The notes under the pieces were generated by a model that was given only the letters and a program-made list of their open reading frames with translations, made no database searches and was not told the origin of the DNA. The position numbers were made by a program, and so were the translations under genes. A stretch of DNA of 64,000 bases from Varroa destructor (Eukaryota; Arthropoda; Arachnida; Mesostigmata; Varroidae): contig NW_019211454.1 in assembly GCF_002443255.2 (NCBI RefSeq), forward strand, positions 59,916,894 to 59,980,893, given 5' to 3'. Shown piece by piece: positions 50,134-62,300 of the stretch (its first letter is position 1; every line of letters starts with the position of its first letter).

Positions 50134-52007
50134 AGAGCATAACATTCTAAAGAACATCCATAAAACCTAGAGGAAACAGTATTTATATTAAAAGATGTTT
50201 TGCACACAAGTGAGTAGTAATGATCTATTTTAATACGTTATTAGCAGCTCATCATAATGGTTTAATAAGACCGTTGAAATAGATCAGGAACTAGATGACG
50301 AAACAAGTTACTAAATATGCATGAATATAAAACGCTGCTTCCCTATCTTTTTCATGTGACTCGTTTTTAGCCCAGAAGACTCCTCTCTAAAACCTCAACG
50401 AGCTCTCTCAAGCGAGCAAAAATGCTCAACGAACTGCACAAGCAATTGCACTTATGTTTCAACTGTATGCTCCATGGAATCGTTAAGGTCAATTTAAAAA
50501 TGTGCTAGTAGAGAAGAAACTTAGCTTTCTGAACCTAATAATCAGAGCGTAGATGTAATGAATGTCTCACTCTGGTTTGTCCGAACATAAGGGATTCCTT
50601 GCACTCATTTACTAACCGCGATCAGCTATGTAACGATGATTAGCTAGATCTGGTAGTTACCCGAAAAGACCCATTTTTTGACAGTGGAATAGAACCATAA
50701 TCGCCCACCTCAGATTTTTTCTGTTTCTTTATTTCTCTTCAATCATTTTTACTAGAGAATTATGCTTATGGCAGCTTCGAGAGCAGCTTGACCGATGTAA
50801 TTCAATTGACACACAACCATTTCAATTAAAAATCAAATCCGGTTTGACAAATTATAATATAAATGTATTATGTCATTTGTTTTGCAGGAGCCTATGAGTC
50901 GAGTCTAACTTCAATGAAACCTTATCATTACCCATATATGTTCACTAAGAGTATTAGAACCCACCACTTAGCGATAACGTCTAAAATGTCTGTTTCATTA
51001 ACGTCATTCATGTAACCTTCGGTAGCTTTTTTTTGGAGGTTGAGGGCAAATGCATTATGCAGACCAGACTTGATAGATGTGTCCTTCGTCTGGCTGGTAC
51101 TGTGGGACTCTCACCTACTAAATCCTCATAAGGTTTGGACCTTGGTTCGGAATATAGTTTGATATTACTTCCAACCTTCGGTAGCTGCTGGTGTGTCGCC
51201 GACCTATTTTGTGTCAAAGATAGGCCATCTGGAGAAGTGAACACTGGCACATGCTACGCTCGCCATAATTCACCACCCTTCAGCGTCTTACCTAACGTAA
51301 TCAATGCGTTTCGCTACCGCCTTGTGATAAAATTAAACCCATAATTGTCGATACTTCGTGATGAGTCATTCTACTGCTACACAACAAATTTTCTATTCAC
51401 GCTATTAAAACTATTACACAATAGGCAGATCAGTAGCAAGATATCGGAAATGTGCGATCTCTTTTTTTATCATCATATTGCCTTTGTCGTCGCTTAAGTT
51501 TGATTAGTAACTATCTAATGGAACTGAAGGTACTCGAAGATTTAAGTAGTTCGAAGTTCAAGAATAAGTGATGTAAAAGTATGGGGCAGAGCTTGTACCA
51601 CTTTCAGTGGCATGGTTTTCGAACGAGTTTCACAACAAACTCCGACATGACTTATAAAGAAAAATGCGTAATTGTAATTTGGTAGGAAAGTGGTAACTAG
51701 CTCACCTATTTAAGCTAGCATAGTAGAGCGGCTCCCGTAAATAATAGTAACAGATAATAGTAAGTAAAATTCTGTTCTGAAGGAGGTAAAAGTGTCGATT
51801 ACATACTACAAAAGATAAAAGCACTTGCGTAGGAGAACAGTAAACGAATCTTAAGGTTCTTATTGACGCCTACAATTTGGGCGGAGGTTGCCGCTTCAAC
51901 AAATATCCATCGTAGTTCTTCGAAATGTCTGAAATACACACATATGTAGCTAATCATATCTGACCTGAAGCTTACGACTAACCAGTTAGTAAATGAAACA
52001 AGGCAAG

Positions 52008-52029
52008 GCAGCAGCAGCAGCAGCAGCAG
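52008..52029 (+). repeat. (GCA)n microsatellite
   Basis: About seven GCA units; not inside a supported reading frame. Confidence 0.9.
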
Positions 52030-52256
52030 AAAAAAAGGTATTCAATAGGCCCTTGAAGCATACTGTTTGACGTGGCGGAAACATCCATTGACGCGTTAAT
52101 TAAGCCATGTGTCTTGAGAAGTTATATCACTTTGTTTAGAAGGACTTGCCAATTGGTAGAAGGCATCTGCTAGTCTATAAGAGATGCAAGTAAATTTGAA
52201 TCCGCTATTGCCGCTGAATACAGCTTCAGACAGTAACCATTATCACAAAATGCAGT

Positions 52257-52293
52257 GTGCCTATGCTTGGTTTCCAATCTACAATACAGCCTA
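52257..52293 (-). mobile_element. Diverged copy of the 52-bp unit / SINE segment
   Basis: The + strand reads GTGCCTATGCTTGGTTTCC then AATCTACAATACAGCCT, matching the 43.7 kb unit (GTGTCTATGCCCGGGTTCG then AATCTAGAATGTAGCCT) over about 36 bp with scattered changes. This shows the unit belongs to a dispersed family. Confidence 0.45.
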
Positions 52294-52748
52294 GATACAA
52301 GTAAATATGAATCAGGTATTCGATCTGGATCGCACTCCAAATGAATCTTGAAGAACTAAAGGAAGACTGTAAAGATGGGGGAGAAATGTGCCGCGACTGT
52401 CAGATAAAACGAGTATTACCAGGAACCAAGGCCCTATAGGAAATCTGATTTGTTCTGTAGCCACCGGAGCAGTATTAAAAAACTAGTCAGTTTGTCATTG
52501 TCTTATCTGCGGCAGCTCCTCGAGAGTATCAGTGCAGGTCTGGTTGACGTCATGGATGCCGTTGATAACACCCCTTGCATGCTATTTCCGATATTTATAC
52601 ATTCATACTCTATAACAAGTGGATGATTTAGATTGAACTTTGTCTTGGACTTTATTCCAACTCAACTGCTGACCTTGGCGAGGAACGTGGGATACTTGTG
52701 GAGAAACGAAGCTATAATTACATATACATTTATTGGTAAATGTTTCAG

Positions 52749-52996
52749 TATCGAGTTCGGAGAGAGGAAATCTCACAGACTATATTGAGATTAGAGATTT
52801 TGAAGAAATAGTTACTCACGTTCCGCGTGCAGCCGTTAACGGCGGTGAGGTACCTCTGCTGTTGACAGAGGACGCATTGACTTTGAAGGGAGACGGCGGA
52901 CGACAGAAAACACATTCGCACATTCTGATATGAGAGCCCAAAAAGCCAGGACGCGCCGAAGCCCAACAGCGCGCTTAGCCAAGCGACGCGCAGCAG
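52749..52996. other. Candidate coding pocket, strand unresolved
   Basis: On +: acceptor (gtaaatgtttcag) then a 61-codon frame to TGA at 52933, reading ...NLTDYIEIRDFEEIVTHV..., with an alternative GTGAGG donor after 52844 that gives a 96-nt phase-symmetric exon. On -: a strong acceptor (ctgctttgtgttccag) and a consensus donor (AAC|GTGAGT) bound exactly 177 nt (52996-52820) of open frame beginning LLRVAWLSALLGFG, hydrophobic like a signal or membrane segment. The pocket is clearly GC-richer than its flanks. The two readings exclude each other as single exons, and I recognise neither protein. Confidence 0.3.
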
Positions 52997-55929
52997 CTGG
53001 AACACAAAGCAGTCACCTAACATTGTAATCACATGTACATAGTTCGTCTGAGGTTTTACGTCCATCTTAGAAAAATGCTATACGAGGAAAATTCGAAGTT
53101 CATATCGAGGTTTCTGATCAGATTGATACTTCACATTTGATGGCTTTTGCAAACCGCTTTCATATTCATAATCGCCTACGTGTACAATATGATTTGCATT
53201 GGAATATAGTAAATACGTGTATATATATACGCAATACAATGACTAAATAAAATAGTTAGACTTCGCAATAGTGTTCGCAAAAAGCTGCACCGTTGTAGAA
53301 GATTATAGTGCAGATATTCTGTAGGGAAGATATTATCCATAAATTTTAAAGTTTGAAGCAGCAAAGCCTGCTTGAGAAAGTGCGTCAAATAAATCAATTA
53401 CAAATGAATGTACGTTAGATAGAAGGCGCTAATTAAGTGACGAGTTTATTAGCTAATCAACACAGGAACGCCCACGAAAGCATCAGGCAATCAAGGCAAC
53501 GCTATCATAATTTATCTCGTAGTCTATATATAATCGAGACCTAGGCCACTGATGCTATTTTACTGTAACAGGGTTCTAGAAACATCATACCCATCTCAGG
53601 TCGATAAAAATACTAAACGTATTTAGGTGGACACAGTGAAAAAAATCTAACAAATTGCCCTTTTTCTTTATTAATAAGGGAAACAAATGTTAGGTATAGT
53701 TGTCTTCTTCGACAGCAGGAAGAAAATAAGCAAGGTTTATAATCTCGCCGTCTGAACGTGATCTTGTATAGACGTCGTAATTCGTCATCTATTAATAACT
53801 CATCTGCTAAGACAACCAGATATCTTTTTAAGGTAGTCTCGAATGTTGAAGGCAGTACATCTTAACTATGAACAAACCTGAATTAACTTAACGTCTTCGC
53901 ACAGTTCTTGAAATCTGCTATAAGAAGTATAAAAAAATAAATAAATTAAAAAAAAATAAAAATTCTGCTTTCTACTTTTCCTCGCATGAATGTGATAGTT
54001 TAGCGTTATCATTGATCAGATATCAGTGGTATATTATAAAAGAAGATTCCTGAGCGTTATACAAACATAATTTATCGAAGTATAAAATCGACTGCAATTG
54101 TATCAGTTCAGAGAGCATACTTATTTTTCTAATATGAGCTAAGGTAAAAAAATTTCGGCACACTAAAAACAATCTACAGTGGCGTTTGTCTTCATTGCTG
54201 CGTACACCTTCGAACCTATCTGGTTAGAAATTATATATCAATAGCATATGTATCCTTTTGACATGATTTTTGCAGATGTAAACTATTTAATACCTTTTTT
54301 TTATGTTAGCATTAATTTTCTAGGGGAGCATAATAAAAAGGAATAGTTTACCTATTAATAATATCTTTCACCTCATGTTCAAGAATCGTGTGGATACCGA
54401 AGCAAATTCTTTCAAAGTACCTACAATGATTATTAATAGCTACAATTTTTATTCTTTTTATAAGAAATGCACATTCCGAAACGGGCGGAAACAATGCGGA
54501 TTTACTAAGTATCAGCAGCCGCTCTCGTTTAATATTTCGAAAATAATTACTGGAATAATAAATACTGGAAAGATGTCATCATCACTTAAGCTCTCGCGCT
54601 TTTCTTCTTTGTTCCCCTTTACACAGTAGCATTCAAGCTGAAACGATGGTGTCCCAAGCTAATCTTGCAGATGCTTTGGGTGTAGGCCCTTTGTGGAAGT
54701 AAAGAAGGGTTAAGGAGGCTAGATTGACTCTTCAAACGTTTGCCCACCAAAAATGGGAGCTCATCCTGCCTGGGAATTTGCCCATCTACCGCTACTCCTA
54801 AAAAAATCTGCCGCCCAAGAAATAGCAACGTCATTAGAGCGAAAGAGATTGACATACAAAATTCCATAAGCTCCCTATTTGAGTATGATACATCAAAACA
54901 GTCCTCTTTCTAGCAAAGACAAAGATACAAATGCCAAATGATAGGATGAGTTCGTCTCAAGATACCTCTTGCAGTTCTTCAGCAGACCTACTTCAGCACA
55001 TAGCGAGCAAAAGAGTATAATAGGGCACCGAGTAATCTCGCAGTTGTTTGAAATATTCACTTACATCTGTGGCAGGTAGCCGGATTGTGACGTACAGTCA
55101 TTTTGTCACTGTTAATTACGATCTCTGGCAGGATGATCTCGACGCAACGAGCATGCTCGTTTCATCACCACCAGAGCTTGTATTCCGCTTATACAATTGA
55201 ACTTTAGGAACCTTGTTTGTATCTCATTGAAAAAGTTTCGTCCCGTCGACTACTTATATGGAATGGCATTTATACTGTTCATTATCTATTATTGTTACTA
55301 ATAACTCTGTATACTTTACGCCGAAAAACTCTCCCTATGTATCTGTAAGCACCGTCAGTATCTGCGAGAACGAACATCGACGCAATGAATATGTACGTAA
55401 GTTAACGCAGAAGAAAACTGCTGCTTGTTACAGCTACCTAAAACTGTCAACCTAAGCTATTCATATGCTGGATTTAATTTCGGCTAAAAAACCTTAACGG
55501 TAGGTAAGTTTATCTGAATTGAATAAAGGGTCAGAGTATACCTGAAAATACGTAGACCGAAACCGGACGTAAAGACGCTTCGCCCTGGGAACCAACCGTC
55601 TGTGACGCTCAACGTTAGCACCGAAGATAAAATTGAAAACATTTGTTTTCGGGGTTGATCATTTCAGCGGGCACTTTCAGGTAGGGACACTAAATAAGTA
55701 AGTCAGTCTGTGTATTGTTGTAACACGTTATGTTACTTCGTTTGGAGGGTACTTAAAATACGCCACCCATACTGTTAACACAGCGCAAGCGCGGCCATAA
55801 AAAGCAGATATTATAAACCTAAAGCTAATACCTATTAAAGGTCGATATGATCTAACAGAAGAGCGTCCAACTGGTGTCAGTGAGGCCAACAACAATTGTA
55901 CGTTCACTGAATTGTTTCATAACTTCCAT

Positions 55930-55948
55930 ATTATTATTATTATTATTT
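55930..55948 (+). repeat. (ATT)n microsatellite
   Basis: About six ATT units. Confidence 0.85.
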
Positions 55949-58328
55949 TATTGTATAGGAGATGTTTACGTGGTTCATATAAATAGTATTTAGTATCACT
56001 TGACTCTTTTGCCCCTGACCCTTGGATAAAGTATATATACAATAATACTATATTTCGAACTGTAAGCCTTTTAAAATATTATAACATAGCAAGATTGTGT
56101 TATCCGATAAAAATATTTCTAACGTTCAAACAGGACAAAATGAATCGATCGAAGTAACAAGTAGCAGCTTCCTGGACGGAGATTCTTTAATATTTGCTAA
56201 ATTATCAAAATTGCTTTTCATTAAATCTTGTTATTTTGGGAGGAATTGTGTCCAAATAATTCATCTGCATTAAGGCCACTTTCAGGCATTTCTGTCCTAT
56301 CTAGTTAGACTATTAGGTTGAACAGCTTTCTAAGAATTCACCATTGAAGTAAAAGCGATACTTATTTTAAAAACGGTGCTTAATTAGCTTAACGGTGCGG
56401 ATTTTAAAAAGTGTGCTTGTTCGGCCGATTAGGTATACGTGGATTATCCTTAGGCCAAACTATATTGAAAAGCACGCATTGGATCACCCTTCAGGTATCC
56501 GTTCCATTTCCTTTTATGATAGACCATACATTAGGGCGCAGGATTCACTGCTTTGTATTTATCCGATGGGGAAGGTTATCTTGGAACATGCTCAATATCG
56601 CTGCGCTTCATCGCCAGAAGTTACGAGACTTTAAAACACTAAGATTCTCACACTTGAGAAGATCGTCATAGTTTGCTTGATGGGCCGACAGAGAAAAGGA
56701 TGAGGCTCTGTGCTTCAACTAGCGCGGTATAACAATCGAAAACGATCCGTATGCTGCACGATATCGTTAGCTGGAACCAGCAACAGACACTGAATCCTCA
56801 ACCAGAATGAGGTACTAACTACTAAAATTGTCTCGGTATCAACAAATGTGTGTTACAAATGCTGTCCGATGACAGCTGACTGATGACAAAATAGTCATTG
56901 AAAAACTGCAACATTTTCGATGTCCCTGAAAAACATTCTCTCATTGGTAGCTGCTGTCAAAGGCCGAACGATGCCGATCGCCAAATCGGCCGTTAAAAAA
57001 TTGAATTAAGCTTCAATCAAAGCGGCTATCGGAGGGGGAAACTTCCGGAGAGCAAAGTCACGCGATGATGACATTGCTTGCTGCACTGTGCCAGTTTGCC
57101 TTACCCGAAGCACGCTCATAGTAGCCCAAGCCTATGTCCACATAACGATAAGCTTTGCTATGTAAGACTCTCATTGATCACCAATAAATACCAGTGAGAA
57201 CGCTGGCACACCCACTGAGGTGTGCACTGTCACAGGCGAGGTTATCTTTCACAGAAGCGTTGCAATGTATCAGCAAGCTACCATGCTGGCCTCCGAAAGG
57301 GAACTAACATACGAAAGCAGTGTCGATGGCCCTGACCCTTTTGCAGATACTCTTCCCTGAAAATTTGCCAATTGAGACGAGTCTCTTTTGCTACCGCACA
57401 TCATCTGGCATTTATCCTGACTGCCAATTTGTCAGTGGCAATCATTCTTGTTATCATTTTCTCTCTAGATCCTTCGTGGTAGACGATACTGGAGTCCTTT
57501 TTGTCTGTGTGCATCGATGCATATGCTGACCGCGTGGACTCCGCGGCAGTATAAAGCAACCGGCAAACGAATAGTTCGCCTATTTGACCAACTACTCTAG
57601 AGCGTTACCCTGCCCACATCCGCTGGTTCAAAGCTCAGTAGAAAAGTCTTTCAGTTTTTGGTTTGCACTTGGACACGCACCCATGAAGGTACAGGCGCAG
57701 ACCTCGTTACACCACGAATCTTGATAAATCAAAAAATACGTGCCGATAGATTTGTACGAACAGCGTTTGCAAACCTGTGAACGCGCCAGCTAGTGCTACC
57801 TATAGTGTACATGAATACAGGGAATTCTATGCGTAGATAAACAAAGCCATATATTTCTCAAGGTCGGCGTTTTTCGAGGTCCACCCAGACTGTCTAATCG
57901 CTTCAAATAGACAAGGTGCTTCAGCCACACGTTCCATCGACTAACGTTTCTGATGATCAAACATCTTACTGATCAATCGAACAACATTGACGACACAATC
58001 CGGGTCTAGAAGCTTGATAAAAATGGGTATTTTGCAAGCATAGCACTATTCAGCGTTGCGTATCATTAGTTTTATCAATGGCTGAAGTAATCAGAAATCG
58101 ATGCAAATCTAATGACTCACAATAGCAAACGTTTATCTGTAACCACTTTTCAACATGTGCTTTTTTCGCCGCACGAATACGAAATATTGATCAATAGTGC
58201 CAGATCACTATTGCTGGGAATATCGTTTATTGAATAGACATCGGAACGGTTAGCGGTCGTGATGGGAAGAGATTGTTACGAATACGAAGTTTGATGCCGC
58301 CTTTACTTAACTTACTGTGTGCCTGAAG

Positions 58329-58355
58329 TCATCGTACATCATCATCGTACATCAA
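58329..58355 (+). repeat. 13-bp tandem duplication
   Basis: CATCGTACATCAT is repeated twice head to tail, with the last base changed. Confidence 0.8.
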
Positions 58356-59044
58356 AATGCTCAGATACTGTACCTTCTTTTGCTAAGCAAAGCTTTGAGA
58401 ATATATGTTAAACCATTGAAAAACCGTCGTAAAATGCAATAACATAATTTTTATAAATACATCCATACATATCATAGAGAAGAATGACTGGATTTAGTGT
58501 ATCTATCTGGTAGTTTGAAACGATGCTGAATCGCGCGTAAATGCGTTGCATCATGGTAAGTGTAGGCCAAACCCTGTGCCAAAAAATGCTCTCTGACACA
58601 GTTGATTAAGTAGAAACGTCAAAGAATAGTTAAAAACACATTAACGAGGATACCATGGTAAAAAATGAGAGCCATAGTTAGTTCGCCACACACGGGTGCC
58701 TTTCAAGCCTCTCGTTAACTTGAACTTACAGTTCAATCGATATGCTACTTCTAGTACTTGTGAGTGCTTATGACTTGGTATAGCCGTTGGAATGGCCTCT
58801 AATTGCTAAGTGCTACAGTGATGCATAACAGGCAGCATATCCCATACGGACACCATACCTGTCGACGACTAGTACACCGCAAAGCATAGCGGTTATTTTC
58901 GTTGACGCGGGCTCGTCAGGGTTCCTTCTAACGCATACAAGAAGGACAAGAATAATCCATCGACGTCTCCTAACCAGCTCTACTTGCTATTCTCGAATTT
59001 TCTTGCATAATAATTGTAGTATAATCTTCTTGTCTTAGCAACAC

Positions 59045-59368
59045 CTAGCGAATAAACTCCCTCTGGCCGATCATGTGTGATGTCTGCCTGTAATAGTTTC
59101 TCAAGCCCAGATGCCCAGGTGCCTCCCAGTGAGGGAAGAAAATAGCGCGTAGAAGAGGCTGGAAGGGAAGAAACGGGCATTCTGGGACGTGATGGCAGGG
59201 CATAGATAGGGTTATGTGTCGTTCATATGTAACTTGCTGTCTGAATGTGTGCAGAGACAATATATCTGCACGTATGCGAGTAATCAGGTTATCGTACTCA
59301 TCCAGACCAAGCAAACTCCACCATCGACCGCTTGCCACCCTCGTGTAAATGTCGGTACGTGTAATCAA
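59045..59368 (-). pseudogene. 107-codon open frame, possibly a retrotransposon relic (weak)
   Basis: The minus frame contains DNLITRIRADILSLHTF, which is reminiscent of the block 'LLTRLRIGHTRLTHSF' near the end of the RNase H region of non-LTR retrotransposons. The match is short and the expected Cys-rich pattern after it is not clear. A second minus frame (59180-58980) overlaps. It may be chance. Confidence 0.15.
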
Positions 59369-59399
59369 GTCAGCAGCTTGAAGAATCTTCTTTTAACAA

Positions 59400-62300
59400 C
59401 ACACCCAGATGCGCATATATAAATCGTCAGAATAAACTTGGGCTAGCCTGGCGTTTGAGAAATAAGCTTGTGTCACAGACGACTGGTGCTTCAGAAAATT
59501 ATGGTAATTACATTTTGGGATTCGCTCTTTTTCCAATTTCGCCCATTCCAACTTGCTTACCTCCAGTCCCTTTGTTAATTAGCGGTCGAATAAGCAGGCT
59601 AACGATCCTGTTCCATTAAGCAATCGAGGCATCGAGAACCACCGTTGTTACATCGAAAAAATTTTATACCTCGAATGAACAAAGGAAAGACTGTCCTACG
59701 CTTTCCATGCACTGCCCCAATGCTACCATTCTTTTGAAGTATAAATTTGCCTTTAAACCTGCCAGCTATCTTACGAACAAACACACGGGCATACAAAGTA
59801 CTTACCGCTCACCCCTTCATTCTTTTCACCACCCCCAGCATCGACTCGATAGCACGATAATTTACGGTCAAGCGTTTTGCCAATATTTGCTTTCCGCTAG
59901 CTAGGTAGCTAGAGAGAGCGAGGGGGGAGGGGAAGGGAAGGGACATGAGTGTTATCGGGTTTTAACATCTTCTATCCGGTTGGCTTCAGCAGAAATGGCC
60001 ACGTTCGCGAGCTTGTCTTTTTGCCGCTGCCTTCCGCTTAAGTGGCTTAAACGATGCCTGCAGTGTTCACACGAGCCACCACTGCGTCTGCTACGACTAC
60101 ATGTTCTGCTCAACTGTCTTGAGGGGACCGTTTCCTAAGCCCTCACCACTTCCTTTCCCCAGTTTGCCTTCACATCCAGCCTGGTGGTCCACTCGCACGT
60201 GTTAATAATGGCATTGTAGAGCCATGGCTTACACACAATATTTACTACTGGTAGCGGTGCTACCATCTGTCACCCAGCTATTATCGCCAGACTAGACAGA
60301 TCACTCAAACTTGTACTTACCAGACGAACAATGAAGAAACCGGTCTATGGTCTAAGAAACCGATAACGAATATGTCTGCTGTTGCAGATAGGGCAGCACT
60401 ATAGAGCTAGGTGGTTCCGCTATAACCACAAATTATTACTTTACATTGTAGCAAGGCAAATAAAACAGATCGATTCAAGGGATCACTATAAACTGATTAA
60501 TAGATGAACCACTCCAGTGAACAACTAAAACGTATTGGCCTTCTTTGACAGCCTTCTTTGACGCGCTGGCCGAAAAGATGGTCGATCGCAGAAGGCATAG
60601 TTTTTCGTCGCCTTCTAGAGATATTCTTTAGAGAGATACGTTTGCGCTGGAAAAATGATAATGTACAAACAGAGTATTCCTTTCAGAGGTAGCGCATGAA
60701 ATATTTGAAGCTATGCCGTGCGAATTCTGATTCTATTATGTTGTAATCCGTCTCTGCGGCTCTGATGCTTGAAGATCTCGAAGTACCCAAGGCTCTGAAA
60801 TACAAAAAGAAAGAAAAAAACACATTCCCGTGTCGGTTGTAGGACAGACTAGAGAAGACGTTTACTTGTCGTTATCCCGCTATTCCTTTACGATCTTTCA
60901 TGCTGACAGCAGACATATTGATTGTGAAAGTCATTTGAAAAAAATAAACGTGTAAAGCTTAAAATTCGTCGGTTTCTTCGGGCGCCTTTGAACGACGCGC
61001 GCATCCTCAACAATGGAAAGCCCGTTTGTTTCGATAGTGCGCCCACTATTAACTTTCAGCTTTTCGCTTCATTCTATAGCAGCCTTGCTTACTTCAATAC
61101 GTATATTGCTTAGCAATCTGTGCTGCTAGCATTCAGCTCGGCTTTAATTAGTTTCTCATGGTTAATTAGCTTGAAATTTCACTTGTTCTCTCGTCGTAGT
61201 TACCCTACTGTTAAGATGTAACACTGCTTCGTCCTACGCTATGTCGAACCGAACACGTGGGGACCAGAAACGGCGAGATAGCACTTGAGCGCGTCACTAG
61301 CGTTGACAGAATCCGAAAGGTCTGTTTTTGACGATTCATCTCCAACGGATCCCTTGACTTGATTGAGTCAAAACTAAGGAGCCACTCGGGTGGGATTGAG
61401 CTCTTGATAGGCCCGGCTTTTCCTTTCCAATGAAGTCAACTGCCGAATAGAGCCGACAAGCCCACACCGGAATAACTCAGTGCATTTATATGAAAAATTG
61501 TTAAGAATTTTTGCAATATATTCCGACCGCGTGTGAGGAGCACTCACATTAATCCGTTTTTGCCCTCGAACTCCGAGTTTAGAGGATGCCCATTTGTCTG
61601 AATAAGCTGCCGGGAATGGATCATAGCTGCTGGCCGATAGTCTGGGTATCGTATAGTCGTTTTCGAACACTACAGCAGACGCCAATCTATACAAACCATC
61701 ATTTTATTTTATTTCGATAGAACTTGATCAATGAACGAGCCGCTGGCGCTTTTAGAATCTGCTGTGCCCGATAGAGAAGACAGGAAAAGCAAAGCTGCTC
61801 AGTCTACTCTTGACGGTAACTTTAGCTTACCGCTTTTTTGATTCTTAGTCTACAAGTAGACGACGTATGACGGCTGTATAGTTATTCCTTAACGGCTAAA
61901 TTTAGATACGACTGTCTTAGTGCAAAACCACGGGGAAGTTAGACTATCCGTTATGAGTGTGTAAGCTTGCGTGTATAGATTTATGAAGCAAATCACTTTA
62001 CTGGTTGCAAGATGACGGATTTACGCTGCCACCGGTAGATGTCCATTCTCAAGGCTACGTATATAAATTCAATTGTAATTTAAATCTTGATTATATGCAA
62101 ATAGTACCTAAAGTTTCAATTTCTTATATATTATTAGGCGTCTTTGCAGTAACAGAACGCTCGTTCTCTACGCAAAACCGTTATTAGCAAGCAATACGCA
62201 TCCGTTGTTGAGGGGCCTTTTTTGCGACAATGGCCTTAGGCCGTATTCAAGCAATTATTTTTGGACACAACGAGTGCGATTATGTAGTTCTCGCTAGTGA

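Larger units (their letters stand above)
53066..59040. other. No supported gene
   Basis: Short ORFs only, without recognisable domains (for example 54375-54629, 54867-54619, 56395-56634). A (TTA)n tract lies at 55930-55948 and a 13-bp direct duplication (ATCGTACATC unit) at 58329-58355. Confidence 0.55.
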
